DNA of 64,000 nt from Shinisaurus crocodilurus (lineage: Eukaryota; Chordata; Lepidosauria; Squamata; Shinisauridae): contig CM037879.1 of assembly GCA_021292165.1 (NCBI GenBank), positions 113,886,359 to 113,950,358 of the forward strand, read 5' to 3'. Every line of letters starts with the position of its first letter. Position 1 is the first letter of the stretch. Of this stretch, positions 23,340 to 35,460 are shown in pieces. The notes below the pieces were generated by a model. That model was not told the DNA's origin and made no database searches. It worked only from the letters and a program-made list of their open reading frames with translations. A program made the position numbers and the translations under genes.

Positions 23340-24990
23340 TAAATGGGTCCAGGAGGTTGTAAACGTCTCCTTGAGAGAGAGAGTGGTGCCGGCCTCTTTG
23401 AAAGAGGCGGTGATTAGGCCACTCCTCAAAAAGCCTAGCCTGGACCCGGATGATGTTAATAACTACAGGCCGGTAGCTAATATCCCATTCCTGGGCAAGG
23501 TGCTTGAGCGGGTGGTTGCTGGTCAACTCCAGGCACTCTTGGATGAAATGGACTATCTAGATCCATTTCAATCTGGATTCAGGCCTGGTTTTGGAACGGA
23601 AACTGCCTTGGTCGCCCTGTGGGATGACCTCTGCCGGGAGAGGGACAGGGGGAGTGCAACCCTGTTGATTCTCTTGGACCTCTCAGCGGCTTTCGATACC
23701 ATTGACCATGGTATCCTTCTGGAAAGATTGTCTGGGTTGGGAGTTGGAGGCACTGCGCTCCAGTGGTTCTGATCCTACTTGGGTGGCCGATTCCAGAAGG
23801 TGGTGCTGGGGGATTACTGCTCTGTCCCTTGGCAGTTATGCCATGGGGTGCCACAGGGCTCTATTTTATCCCCTATGCTGTTTAACATCTACATGAAACC
23901 ACTGGGAGAGGTTATCCGGAGGTGTGGGCTGAGGTGTCATCAATATGCAGATGACACCCAGCTCTATCTCTCCTTTTCATCTAATCCAGGTGAGGCAGTG
24001 GCTGTTCTGAATCAGTGCCTGAACACAGTAATGGACTGGATGAGGGCTAATAAACTGAGACTCAATCCAGATAAGATGGAGGTACTGTTAGTGGGTGGTT
24101 CGTCTGCCCAGCTAAGTGATATTCAACCAGTTCTGGATGGGGTTGCACTCCCCCTGAAGGATCAGGTTCGTAGTTTGGGGGTGCTTTTGGATCCCCAACT
24201 GTCACTCGAGGCACAGGTCAACTCGGTGGCACGGAGCACCTTTTATCAGCTTAGGCTGATATACCAACTACGTCCTTATCTGGACAGAGATAGCCTAGCT
24301 ACAGTTATCCATGCTCTGGTAACCTCTCGTTTGGATTACTGCAATGCGTTATACGTGGGGCTGCCTTTGAAAACGGTCCAGAAACTTCAGCTCGTCCAAA
24401 ATAGGGCAGCAAGATTATTAACCGGGACTGGCCGACGAGAACATATTATGCCAGTGCTTTCTCATCTGCACTGGCTGCCAGTCTGTTTCCGGGCCCGATT
24501 CAAAGTGCTGGTGCTAACATTTAAAGCCCTAAATGGCTTGGGGCCAGGGTATCTGAAGGATCGTCTCCTCCCATATGTTCCTGCCCGGACACTAAGATCT
24601 GCATCAGCTGTCCTTCTCCGAGAGCCCCTGCCAAAGGAAGTGAGGCAGGTGGCTACCAGGAGGAGGGCCTTTTCTGCTGTGGCACCACGGTTATGGAATG
24701 AGCTCCCCAAAGAGGTTCACCTGGCACCTACTTTGTATTCTTTCCGGCGCCAGGTGAAGACCTTTTTGTTCTCCCAGGCATTTTAATCATCTTAATCATT
24801 TTAATCTTGTAGTTGTTTTTAATTCCATTATTGTAACTGCTGCTGCTAGCTCTGCTGTTTGTTTTTAATCTGTGGTTTTAAATTTTATATTTTATATTGT
24901 ATTTTATGATTTTAACTGTTGTAAACCACCCAGAGAGCTTCGGCTATTGGGCGGTATAAAAATGTATTAAATAAGTAAATAAATAAATTT
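23340..24990 (+). pseudogene. L2 LINE ORF2 (RT and C-terminal region) with one nonsense codon
   Basis: A 5'-truncated L2 insertion starts within the region before the RT palm (VVNVSLRERVVPASLKEAVI). The RT follows: NYRPVANIPFLGKVLERVV, motif A LLDLSAAFDTIDH with the first catalytic Asp at 23677-23679, HGVPQGSILSPMLFNIYM, and motif C YADD at 23944-23955. The L2 C-terminal domain ends at the stop at 24784-24786. The only break is a TGA at 23770-23772, where relatives have Arg (CGA or CGG), which looks like CpG decay. The 3' UTR ends in GAGCTTCGGCTATTGGGCGG and an AAATA tail near 24988. The endonuclease domain is missing. Confidence 0.92.
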
Positions 24991-25204
24991 ATACCCCTCC
25001 TTTTTTCCTGCAAGGAACCCAAGGCGGCTTACATAATCCTCCTCCTCCTCTCCATTTTATCCTCACAACAACCCTGTGAGGTAGGTTAGGCTGAGAGTCA
25101 GTGACTGGCCCAAAGTCACCCAGTGAGTTTCATGGCCAAGTGGGGACTAGAACCCAGATCTCCCGAGTCCCAGTCCAACACTCTAACCACTACGCCACAC
25201 TGGC
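24988..25204 (-). mobile_element. tRNA-derived L2-tailed SINE, antisense
   Basis: A full SINE in reverse orientation, inserted tail-to-tail in the AAATA tract that ends the L2 at 23340-24990. It ends at the box A region (ACTACGCCACACTGGC). Confidence 0.9.
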
Positions 25205-25209
25205 ACACT

Positions 25210-26020
25210 GTTGATGATAATCAACAACAACAATTATAATAGATTAATAGATCCCATGTGTGCTAGGTCCTATTTTATGGATCTAGCCAGTAAAAAGATC
25301 TCACCAGTGTAAAAGTGCCTTTAAAATAAATTATCTCTCAAATTTAGTAGCTATATATTTCACATCAGATTATTTAGCAACTTGAATGAAGCCTTTGCTG
25401 TTGATCAGTGGTTGCCAAATTGTGTTTGGTACTGAATCGCTAGGGAGCTATTACAGATTGTTTCAACTAAAATGACTGTTTTATATTATATGAAACATTG
25501 TGGAAATGTATGTTAGGACACACACAGTGATTTTAAGTCAGATTTCATATCCTGCCTGCAAGTGATAAAATTTTCAAGCTAGTATTATTCTTTTGTTTTC
25601 ATTCTTTCATACAGCTGAAGAACATAATACATTCGAGTGACGGGTGAACTGATCCCCATCATAATTTGTAATTTGCTCACTGAGTTACGAATCCACCATT
25701 ATAAACTTGGATGAAAGTTTTCTGTTATGAGATTTTGAGGCATCTTTGAATTTTTGCACATGTGCCTCACCAAAGTGCATCTTGGGAATGTACCATGCAT
25801 AATATGGTGTTATTTTCTACCACATGCATCATGACATCATATCGTCACTATGCATACTTCTCTGATTATCTACTATCGCGTTTGCTTTGTTTACAATTGG
25901 GGTAGATCAACATGCAGCCACTAGAGGCAGAGGCAGCAGATCCAATCAGTTTAAACTGTTTGTTTCCTTTTGTTATGTTCACCTCTAGGAGAGTGACTGC
26001 TACCCCTGATATTTGGAGCC
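25210..26020. other. No recognisable gene or repeat
   Basis: AT-rich unique sequence with no supported feature. Confidence 0.45.
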
Positions 26021-26023
26021 TTT

Positions 26024-26402
26024 CTACAGGACACGATGCATTTATTGTGCACTTGTGATTCCTCACTCCCAGTAGTTTGTGGGTGCTTTACATGATGTTG
26101 TCATCCTCCAGGGCCTCTCCTGTTCTTTGCAACCATTTCCGTGGCTTTTTTTTTTTTAGATTGAAGAAAGTCTGGTATTATTTGTGAATGGCGGCATGAA
26201 ACCCTGGTGTATTTGCACAATTCTGCTATACCACAGTGTCACCTAGTGCTTGTGTAATGGGACGTATTGAAAGGCAGAGAAAGACCCCCCCCCCCAGAAA
26301 AAAAGAACATGTGTAAAGGAGCCGATCCTAATCCCACAAAGAATCCAGAAGTAGAAGCCTCAATAAAGTGGTGGGTTAGAAGCCTCATGTAGAAAAGTCC
26401 TT
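26024..26402 (+). mobile_element. MITE family X, near full-length
   Basis: The left end TTTCTACAGGACACGATGCA pairs with the right end GAAGCCTCATGTAGAAAAGT. The body includes CCACAGTGTCACCTAGTGC. It aligns with 29288-29637 and with the reverse complement of 14938-15180. Confidence 0.6.
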
Positions 26403-26529
26403 AGATAACATTAGGTAAACTAGGTGATATAAAGTCTCCTATGAAGGAAAGTACAACCTATCTTTTTATTGTTGGTCCTGTAGGTGTTTGTACTTGACAA
26501 AAAAAACCCAACACAAATAAATGGCTTGA

Positions 26530-27597
26530 GATAGAGGATGCTTCCAGATGGAAGACTACTAGGACTAGCAATAAGAAAGCGTTGTGCAGCCATTCCACCT
26601 TCTTTTTCCAGTAATGGATTTTCTGCTGTAGGAAAAATTATGGAAGAAGTGGTAGGGAAACACAGGAGAACTATGAGTGGAAGACATCTGTGGCGGAGTG
26701 ACAGGCAGAAGCCCAGGGAGGGGCCAAGCGGAACATTCCAGAGGCTCTGATTGGCTGAGGCCAAGAGCATAGAACCCCAGGGAGTTGACAGTTGGGAGTT
26801 GGTTGTCGGTTGGGGAAGAGAGTGGGTTGGAGTGGAAGGTTAGTAGAGTAGGTAGGGAAAGGTGGTACTGAAGAGAAGAGTTCAGACAGGAAATCTAGTA
26901 CTAAGTTGTGAGAAAGCAAACGTGAAGTTGTTAGTGTAGAACAATTCACAGGAGCCTCCACTTAGGGAGTGAAGGACCTTCTGTCTGAGGAAGAAGGAGA
27001 AACTCTGGACTGGTGAGAGGGACAGTTAAGTCCCCTGGTCTGATACTGTAACTTTCAAGTAACCAAGCCAAATTGACACAAAGAGCACTGTATAACATCT
27101 GCCTGCCTTTTACCTGAATCTAAGCAAAGAACAAGTTTGAATGTAACTGTTGAAAATTCCAAGTTATCTGTTCCTGAGTTGAATATCAGTTTAGAGACTT
27201 TGTTAGAACAATAAATCAACCTTTTTATTCAAAGTTCTAATTCTCCAGAGTCTGACTGGTGACAGGAAAGTTAGAAGTGAATTAACGGAGGGGCACCCTG
27301 CTTCAAGTAATCAAATAAAACAAACTGCTTAATAAAGACAAACAAACGTGGGTGAACAGCTACATATAAGACCTAAGACACATAAACGGCTAACGCAACT
27401 TTAAAAGACTGCTTAAAGTCTGAAGTGACCAATACAAGGTGGCACTTGGTGAGAGCGAAGTACACATTGAGGGTGTGGGCTTTGGAGCGAGGGGTCCTGT
27501 CCGCTACAACATCATCTGGACCCCGCCCCCCTTAACATTCTGGGAATAATGCAGGGCAATAATGGAGAGATAAAAGCCCCATCTGGAAGTGCCCAGA
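26530..27597. mobile_element. MITE family Y, split by a solo LTR
   Basis: The left half is 26530-26688 (GCTTCCAGATGGAAGACTAC at the end) and the right half 27509-27597 (CCCCATCTGGAAGTGCCCAG). The empty-site form is visible in the relative at 57585-57812, where GACATCTGGACCCCC is uninterrupted. Confidence 0.7.
26689..27508 (+). mobile_element. Solo LTR (820 bp) inside a MITE
   Basis: It begins TGTGGCGGA and ends TCCGCTACA, a 9-bp imperfect terminal inverted repeat with TG...CA ends. ACATC duplications flank it (26684-26688 and 27509-27513). Polyadenylation signals AATAAA occur at about 27211 and 27332. The uninterrupted MITE relatives support both ends. No gag, pol or env remains. The class is not decidable here; 5-bp duplications fit gypsy-type elements or some endogenous retroviruses. 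Confidence 0.85.
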
Positions 27598-27599
27598 GT

Positions 27600-29285
27600 C
27601 TTTAAAAACTTATTTACTTCAAAATATCAGACAGTATTTACATGATAACAAGATATGGTATATGAGAATATAGAAAATATGCATAAATACAAAGTACTAG
27701 TTGTAATAAGAAATATACATTTCAAAAAGCTTTCTATTGTTTCAGGAGCTAGCCTTTATTTAAAAAGAGATTTCTGAACTGTTCCAAAAGGAGGAGAGAA
27801 GTCAAGATAAGAACATGTGTTCTCATCCTGAAATCTCTAAGTCTGTCTCTAATATTTATATGCATCCATCTCACCTTCACTCATGTATATCATAAGCAAA
27901 AAATATTAACACCATCTTTACTACCTAACCAGCTAGGCTTCCTTTGAATTCCTTATATGAAACATATGTCAGTTATTTTTTCCAAAGTTTAGGTGGGAAA
28001 AGGTCTAACCTTGTTTGTGACTTAGGTTAATAATGGTAGGCTAAGAATTCAGAGGTGAAAAATACAGGAAAAGGTTGGAGCATGAGTCAAACAGAGCATT
28101 TGCTAGAATCTGAATGATGCAAGCTTAATATGAGAGTGAATCTAACTTATATTTTCATATTCTCTTTATTATTTTCTACAAGGTATGGGGAACAATAATA
28201 AAGTAAAGATAATTAGGTAACAGGTGTTAGAGTGCAAGAACTGTACAAAGTTCAAGGAGGCAAAGCGCTTTTCTACACACAAGGTATTTTTAAATTTTAT
28301 TTTTATTTTACTAAAAACAAAACAAAGACCACAAAACATATAACATACAAAAAAAAGAAACACACACACACACACACACCTAACTAAAATTATCAAATAA
28401 TTTGTGGAGCAAATCAGGTGTGGACCATTTTTCTGTAGGTAGATTTATCGAGCCACTTCTGTCTTTTATATTCTTCCTGGAATCAGCCATAGTTCAGTAC
28501 AATTCAAAAAAGAAACACAACCCAGACCCTAGAGTCTCTTTACAAGTCCAGCAATTTCCAGCATTTTCATCAACATAACAACAGACCTCACAGTCTGATC
28601 CTTGCCATATCTTTTGTTATGAAAAATCCTCCAATCACAGGCAATCTATTAGCATAAAGAACAAACAATCCCACGGCAGACTGGTCTCTTTATCTAGCAA
28701 CTTTCCCCAAATGGACTTTGGTCAAAAAAATTTAAAAATAGAAAAAATAAGAGGCTTAGAAAACCTCTATTCCATTACAAAACTTTCTTATGAATCTTCC
28801 CATTATGAAGCTTTTTGCATAAAGATTTTAAATCTTTAAATCCTTTCCAGTATATTTTCTTTTCCCCCCTTCTTTTTTATAGTTCTGAGAAAAAAGGATT
28901 AACTCACTGTAAATAAACTCAACTTTGCTGTAGAGAAAATCTCTCTTTGTTCTTAACCAGATGTGTAACCCATAAATCTTTAAGAAATGAGGGTGGCATA
29001 CTTAATGTCCTTGAAAAGGCTCCAACACAGCAGGAAGCAAAGCTATAAATTCCAAAACCCCAGGACTTACTCCGCTCATGAGCTAGCTGTAAAAACCTTA
29101 GTTTCTGCAAAAAAAAAAAAACCCTCACAAGTAGACACCTATTAGGGTACGTAGGGTTAGCTCTTGATCTTCCCTTTAATCCAGGGAGATTGCCCACCGG
29201 GATCTCTTCCCAGCCAGCTTTCAAGCCACGTTGTGTACTCCACTTCTTAATAGAGACGTCAGTCTGTCCTTTACACCTCACCGGA
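27600..29285. other. AT-rich, unassigned; possible antisense LINE 3' end from 28283
   Basis: A T-rich start (TTTTTAAATTTTATTTTTAT at 28288) followed by an A-rich (CA)n block at 28361-28379 could be the reversed tail of a LINE or processed sequence, but no coding motif was recognised. Confidence 0.3.
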
Positions 29286-29287
29286 AG

Positions 29288-29637
29288 TCTCTACACAAGA
29301 CATTTATTGTGTGCTCTTCATTCCCTACTCACGGTTGTTTACAGGTTCTTTAGATGCTGCTGTGACTCTCCAGTTTCACTTCTGCTCGCAAACAGCACTT
29401 CTGGTGAGTTTTTTTTTAAGAGCAGGAAAAATATGGTATTATTTCTGATGGCAGAAAGAAAACACTGTTTCTACTTGTGTATTTGCATGATTCCACTGTG
29501 CCACAGTGCCACCTAGAGGTTATGTAGTGGAAAAGCAGGAAAGCAAATGCTCCTTGTGTAGTGCTTGGATCACAATTCTGCAGTGAAATTAAAAGTAGAT
29601 GCAAAGGATTAAAAGCCTTGTGTAGAAAAGCCCACAG
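29288..29637 (+). mobile_element. MITE family X, full-length
   Basis: Ends are TCTACACAAGACATTTATTG and, in reverse complement, TTTCTACACAAGGCTTTTAA. The body matches 26024-26402 and 14938-15180. It is non-coding. Confidence 0.65.
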
Positions 29638-30244
29638 AATGCCAGAATAAGAATGCTTAAACAAGAATGCAAAGTTTCGGAGATATTAAGTAATAATTTA
29701 ATAAGTACAAAAGTGAATCTGACTCCATATTTTCTCTAATATCCATAACACTTTGTCAAAGAGTAACTAAAGGGTTAAAGTAATATCATTCTGTGCATGC
29801 TCTCATTGCAAGTGGAACTTTTTCAGTTTCTTTGGAATGTACAGGGTTACAGCAACAAACAACTGAGCACAAAGATATCAAAGGTTGGCTTCTTAGCCAT
29901 GCCAAGCATGCAGGCTGCGCAGGCGCAGAAAATATAAATTAACTCAATCAATCTCAGTTTGAATTAATAAAATATTAAAGTCTGTTAGATCAAAGTCAGG
30001 GCTCTTTATATATTTGAGAATTACAAATGTACTAAATTTGACATCTGAATCCATTAATGTGGAATTTTGGTGGCATCACTAGGACATTCAGGTGTTCCAT
30101 AACCCAAGTTCAGTCCTTTGTGTTTCCTTTATCCTATTTTTTCCCTAAATTAATAAACTTCTCCTATGGTTTCTCTGATATAGACCATAAACAAGGGTAT
30201 TACAATAACTTAATTTTACTTATTATATCACCAAGATCTTATAG

Positions 30245-30497
30245 TACAATCATGCCTTGGATTGAGAGCATAATTCGTTCCGGAAACGTGCTTGTAATCC
30301 AAAACACTCTTATATCAACATGGAATTCCCCCCAAAAAATTTGTACAGAGATTTTTAATTTAAGCCGTACTACAGTACTTGTATTGCAAGACGTCGCTTG
30401 TATATCAAGTCAATTTTTTAAAATAAATATTTAAAACTTTGCTTGTCTTGCAAAACACTCTCAAACCAAGTTACTTGCAATCCAAGGTATTACTGTA
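30245..30497 (+). mobile_element. Tigger/mariner-like MITE, complete
   Basis: Flanking TA (30245-30246 and 30496-30497) encloses inverted ends CAATCATGCCTTGGATTG and, in reverse complement, CAGTAATACCTTGGATTG. A TA target and this terminal style fit the Tc1/mariner superfamily, probably Tigger. The interior has GAGCATAATTCGTTCCGGAA and an A-rich centre. No transposase is encoded. Confidence 0.8.
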
Positions 30498-30499
30498 TA

Positions 30500-31215
30500 G
30501 ACCACATTAAGCGAAACTGGGCTGGGGCAGGGGTGTGTGTGTGTGTGAGATATTACTTTTAAATTATCTTTTTCTCTCTCCCATTTAAAGTGTTTTTATC
30601 TGGCCAAAACATCTCAAAAGATCTCTGGTGTAAGGAAAATATAGGCTGTATTTATTTTATTTTTTTAAGCAAATGCTAATATGGACTGAAGAAATTTTGG
30701 TCACCTCACAGTGGACCCAAGAGGGATTTTTTTTTTTTTGGTATTAATATTTATTTTTCACAGTCATGCTCCCTGTAGTATCCTTACTTTTTTTCCTTTC
30801 AAATGACAGCCCTAAGGGTTATTGTCAATCAAATATTGTACTTCATACCATATTTCAAAGTTTCTGTTATGATCTCAGGAGCACTGCAAGAATGAGTCCA
30901 TTTATGTCCTAGCAGGCTCTGAAATTTTAATGTATTTCTGCAGAATTCCAGTTTGCTTACAGCAACTCTTTATTTATCCTGATCATGGTAGGAACTGTAT
31001 TCCTTACCTCATGCTCAGTAATAATGGCATTGCGAGTATAAACTTGGCCTATTTTTCACATTCCTCTAACTTGGGAGAATTTAATTACTCCAGGAATCTA
31101 CAGTATAGACTTTCATAATCTCCTAACCAGGCATATGCTAAGTATCAGTAAACAGATATGTCTAAAGAGGCACCTTTTCCTAATGACTTAATTAGGAAAG
31201 GTTTAAGGCCTTGGC
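30500..31215. other. No recognisable gene or repeat
   Basis: AT-rich unique sequence with a (GT)n run at 30534-30546. Confidence 0.45.
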
Positions 31216-31219
31216 AGCA

Positions 31220-31640
31220 TTCAGTTTTAACACAAAACATGGTTTAGCATTATGAGAATGTGATGTGGCGAGCCTCGGGCTTGCATGCTACTTCCCTTTC
31301 ATTTGCATACGACATAAATGTTTGCTTATGACATTTGAATCTTCTGGTTGTGGTTTGTAACAAACATAGTTTCCCATCTTGTCCAAACACAGGCAACTGT
31401 GGTTTGTAAAAAGCATTCTTGGTCAACAAACCAGGATACTGTGATTTCATATGCTGATTTGTTAACAAACTGTGGTTTGTAGAAACCATAGTTTCCTGTA
31501 TTTGGAACAATGGGAAACTACAGTTTGTTGCAAACAGAAACTTCTAACTCGAAGGGGAGGGGAGCAGAGCATACAAACTAAAGACTTTCCATGGCATGTT
31601 CTTGATTGCTAAACCATGGTTGAGACATTAATATAATGCA
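31220..31640. mobile_element. Foldback element, AACCATGG-like family
   Basis: Outer blocks AAAACATGGTTTAGCATTAT and ATTGCTAAACCATGGTTGAG are inverted. Several CTGTGGTTTGTA/AACAAACC pairs lie inside (31350-31520). The middle at 31260-31330 is unique. Confidence 0.5.
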
Positions 31641-31644
31641 CACA

Positions 31645-33240
31645 AAAAAGACATAGTTGTGTCTTTAGTATAACCCCAGAAGTAGCAGAAGCCAGGGGGG
31701 CTGTTTAACTGAGACAACAGCTAAGCTTGAATCCAAACTGTTGCTCACAGAGCAGGTCTTACAGGCAACTTTACTATAATTGAATGGTTGCAATTTACTA
31801 CCATGGGGTAACGTAAAGCACTGCACTTGGAAATACTGGCATGGTATGGACTAAACCTACCTTCACCCTTGACATTTGATGACACAGTCTTTGCAGACAA
31901 GAGGAACAAGAAGTTAAAGAACCCTTGGTGGCCCACTGTGACTTGTTTGCAAAAATCATTATGAGGACAAAAATCATTCATATTTGCTGTGACTTAAAGC
32001 CCTATTCAGGTGTGCTAAACCCAGCATTCCGGATCACGTGGAGAGCCCCCGTGGACAGAGGAGGCTCTCTGCTTCAGTCTGTCATCCTCCACAAGGAGGG
32101 CAATGAAATGTGATGAGGGAGAGGGAGTGGGGCTGGAGCACCCCCTCCCCATGTGTGTTTATCCTAATTGGCTTAGAGTGCTCAAATAGGGTGGCCATGG
32201 ACCCTTCGCCTGGCCCCATCCCCTTTTCCCCAATCTTCAATCTTTTGGTGGTTTTCTGGCTTTTGTGCAGTTTTCCCCCATATGCTGGTATTTCGGGTAC
32301 CACTCCTTTTGCCTTCAGCCCCACCCACCACTGGAATGTCTCCCCTGAAATCTTCTCTGCGAGGGAATTCTGCTTTTGGGCTGACAGAAGTTCTGCACCA
32401 CTGCTGTATGAATAGAGGCACACACATGCAAGACTACATTCAGATCTTCGAGATGCAGAGGTCAGGATGGGACCAGACAGAATGATCCTGCTACCCTTAC
32501 ACGTATTACCTGTACATGCTGTGATAGCTGAACAGGGCTAAGTGTGCTACTGGGATGCATGTTTCATGGATGTATGCAACTAATGGTGCCCACTACCTGG
32601 AATAAAGAGATGACCCACGTGCATTGGATGAACCAGGGCCACAATTTTATTTAATTTCACATCAAGGATCTGCAGCAAAGCTTAACAGCCATGGGGCACT
32701 CAGTTGAGGCAGGGGTAATGATGCCACCTCCTTCTCACTGCATAGTTAAGGGCGAGCCTACTTCTGCCCTGGGTGGAAGCAGAATATTACTGTTTCCACC
32801 TTCCAGTTGAGGGAGGCCCTCCCAACCTGCTGCCCACAACTCTGTGTTCCAGGTGAGCCTCACAGAAGATCCTTTGGCTATTCCCTGGGTTTCACAACCC
32901 TAGAGGACATTGAATTTCACCATAAAGGTGCCTCTCAGGCAATTCACCAATGATGTCTTGCTGATCTGATTTCCTCTAATGCCCTGTCATAGTGCCTGAG
33001 CTATTTAAATTGAGCCCACTCTGGCCAATTTCTCCTCCTTAAATCATAGGCAAAACAAAACAAAACCACCTTGCCAAGGTCTATCAGCCAGGTGGGTAAA
33101 ACATTCCTACTTTTCCTTTAGCTGACTAGTAATACCCAATAAGTAATATACAATGTTCAGTGCAACAAAAGTGAGGAATAGGGCCTAATCAAGATGATGC
33201 AGATTTATGTAGTCCTTGGTCCCACCCAGGACACATGGAC
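31645..33240. other. Unassigned, with a possible ~540-bp DNA element at 31995-32541
   Basis: AGCCCTATTCAGGTGT near 31998 and the complement of CTGAACAGGGCT near 32530 are imperfect inverted ends. No target duplication is visible, so I do not call an element with confidence. Nothing else was recognised. Confidence 0.3.
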
Positions 33241-33246
33241 CCTGAC

Positions 33247-33588
33247 CTGGTTCACACATAATGATAACCCAGAGTATGGGTTGAGTATGGGTTGTTGTTG
33301 AAACATGGGTTGTTGCTGAGTCATGGGTTGTTGTTATGTGTGAACCCTGAACTATGGTTTAACTATGGGTTGTTAACCACGAGCAACCCAGAGTTCACAA
33401 CCCAAGAACAAACCATGGGTTCTCTTCCTGGGTTGTTCGTGGTTAACAACCCATAGTTAAACCATAGTGCAGGGTTCACACATAACAACAAGCCACAATT
33501 CAGCAACTCACAATTCAACAATAACCCATAACTCAATGACAACCCATACTCAACCCATATTCTGGGTTGTCATTATGTGCAAACCATG
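33247..33588. mobile_element. Foldback element, AACCATGG family (clearest copy)
   Basis: The entire 342 bp is one imperfect inverted repeat. Left end GGTTCACACATAATGATAAC pairs with the reverse complement of the right end, GGTTTGCACATAATGACAAC. The palindrome continues through ATGGGTTGAGTATGGGTTGT to a centre near 33418. Such a molecule can fold into a hairpin of about 170 bp. It is non-coding. Confidence 0.75.
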
Positions 33589-33589
33589 C

Positions 33590-34499
33590 TGTCATCCATG
33601 TCCGGCTTCACCCCCCCCCCCCCGTTCCATTCTAGAGAAGAAAGTGGAGCCCTATTCTCCCCTTACCCATTCAAAGTGGTAATATCTTTCAGTAAGCATG
33701 GAGGCAGGATTTCTTTACAGAAAGGAAAAAAAGTTTCTCAACTGTACTTTCGACTGATTTATTTTGGGTGTGCTAGTTAATTTCTTCCCCAGCAGGTAAT
33801 ATTCACTCAGAAATTGCTTTGTTGTCCTCTATCTTTGGTTCCTGCTTGAATTGTTTGTGATCCTCCCCTGCCCTTGCTCTAAGTGTGTAAATTTAATTTC
33901 TCCCCCAGAGGGTGATCATAGTAGTTTTCTTTTTTAAGCCTTCTGTTCTTATCTCCTGGCAATATTCACACATTCTGTTTTGCAGTTGACCCCTAGTCAG
34001 CTAAAGAAAAGGAGGTGGGTTCTGGCTAGAGATGCATAGAAAGAGCGGATCCTAAAATTTGAGAAGGTTGAGTGTGGGGAGGGGAAACACTCCATTGCTT
34101 TTTGCTGTTTTCATTTCCGATAGTTTATCCAATATCTAAATTGGAAGCAGCAGGTATCTGATCTGAAAATAAATTGTTTCCTCTCCGCTTACTTCTCAAC
34201 CTTAGTGTACTAGAATTGCTGGGAGCCTGTGACTCCATCTGCTTAAAAGACAATCCTATCAACATTCCCTCAGAATATTTGTGGCATTGTGCTAGACTAG
34301 TGTTCAGATTATTGTTCTCTAAATATGGATGTTGTTGTTAAATACTGTGCCACTAATTAACTGGTTCTTGACAGTTACATAAGCAAAATAGGCACATCCC
34401 TTCCCCCAGAAGCCTTTACCGAGTACTAATGACCCTGAACTTGTTTTCATAATGCCACCAACAGTTGAGATATACTACTTCCCCCCCTAAATATAATAA
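33590..34499. other. No recognisable gene or repeat
   Basis: Unique sequence with a C run at 33611-33623. Confidence 0.45.
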
Positions 34500-34975
34500 T
34501 AGATACCTTATTAATCTTTTAAAACTTTGTAAACCACCCAGAGAGCTTCAGCTATTGGGCGGTATAGAAATGTAATAAATGATATTAAATGAAAATGAAA
34601 TTATTACCTTATTTATTTATTTATTTATTTACTGTACTTCTGAATTGCCCAGTAACTGAAGTTCTTTGGGCGGTGTACAACACATTAAAAACATATAGTA
34701 CAAACAAAACAAAATAAAAACAGTGGAAAATAAAATGAAGACAAAACTACCAGCAAAGAATAAAACTATTACAGCATCAAAAAACCAAATTAAAACCACC
34801 AGCAGATGAAAGGCACTAAAAGCAGTTCCTAAAATGCCTGGGAGAATAAAAAGGTCTTCACTTGGTAGCAGAAAGACTATAATGTAGGTGATAGGCGAGC
34901 CCCTCTGGAGAGGGCATTCCAAAATGGGGTGCCACAATTGTAAAGGCCTTCTCCTTAATAGCCACTTTTTGCTTA
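34500..34975. mobile_element. Two L2 3'-end fragments in opposite orientation
   Basis: 34500-34585 is a sense L2 3' end (AGAGCTTCAGCTATTGGGCG and an AAT tail). 34610-34975 is an antisense L2-like 3' region (TTTGGGCGGTGTACAACACA and, further in, GGAGAGGGCATTCC from the end of the coding part). Neither retains RT motifs. Confidence 0.7.
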
Positions 34976-35269
34976 AGTATTCATTTCAAAATATTTCTAT
35001 ACCTCTTGTTATGTACAACACATCCAGTCAGTATACAACAGAAAAACCCCTACAATATCAATATATATCATCAATAAAACAAAGCATTACAATACAACAG
35101 AATCAGTAGGCCATAAAATAGAAATCATAGTGACATGGTCATGAAATGCTGAGGCGAATTAAAAAATATATGTTTTCAGCATGCATCTAAACTGTAACAG
35201 AATAGAAGATTATTTGTAAACTGTAACATAGTCAGCATATATGTTATATTTCTGGGTGGAGAATATTAG

Positions 35270-35460
35270 AGTGGGTTTCACCACAGAAAGCACCCTCTTC
35301 CTGGTTGTCATCAGATGGACATCTGCAGAATGTGGCACAATCAGGAAAACCGCTGATGAAGATCACAGCAGTTGGGCAGGTCTATGTGGGAGAAGCCATT
35401 CTCTCAAGTATCTAAGTCCCAATTGTTTAGGGTCTTATTTACTTTGTGCTAAGTGCCAGT
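35270..35460 (-). mobile_element. L2 fragment, antisense
   Basis: AGGTCTATGTGGGAGAAGCC and GGGTCTTATTTACTTTG resemble the antisense of the L2 C-terminal region and of 11285-11715. Diverged and short. Confidence 0.45.

Noticed and set aside
31995..32541. DNA transposon with AGCCCTATTCAG-like ends
   Set aside because: Inverted ends are short and imperfect, and no target duplication could be found.
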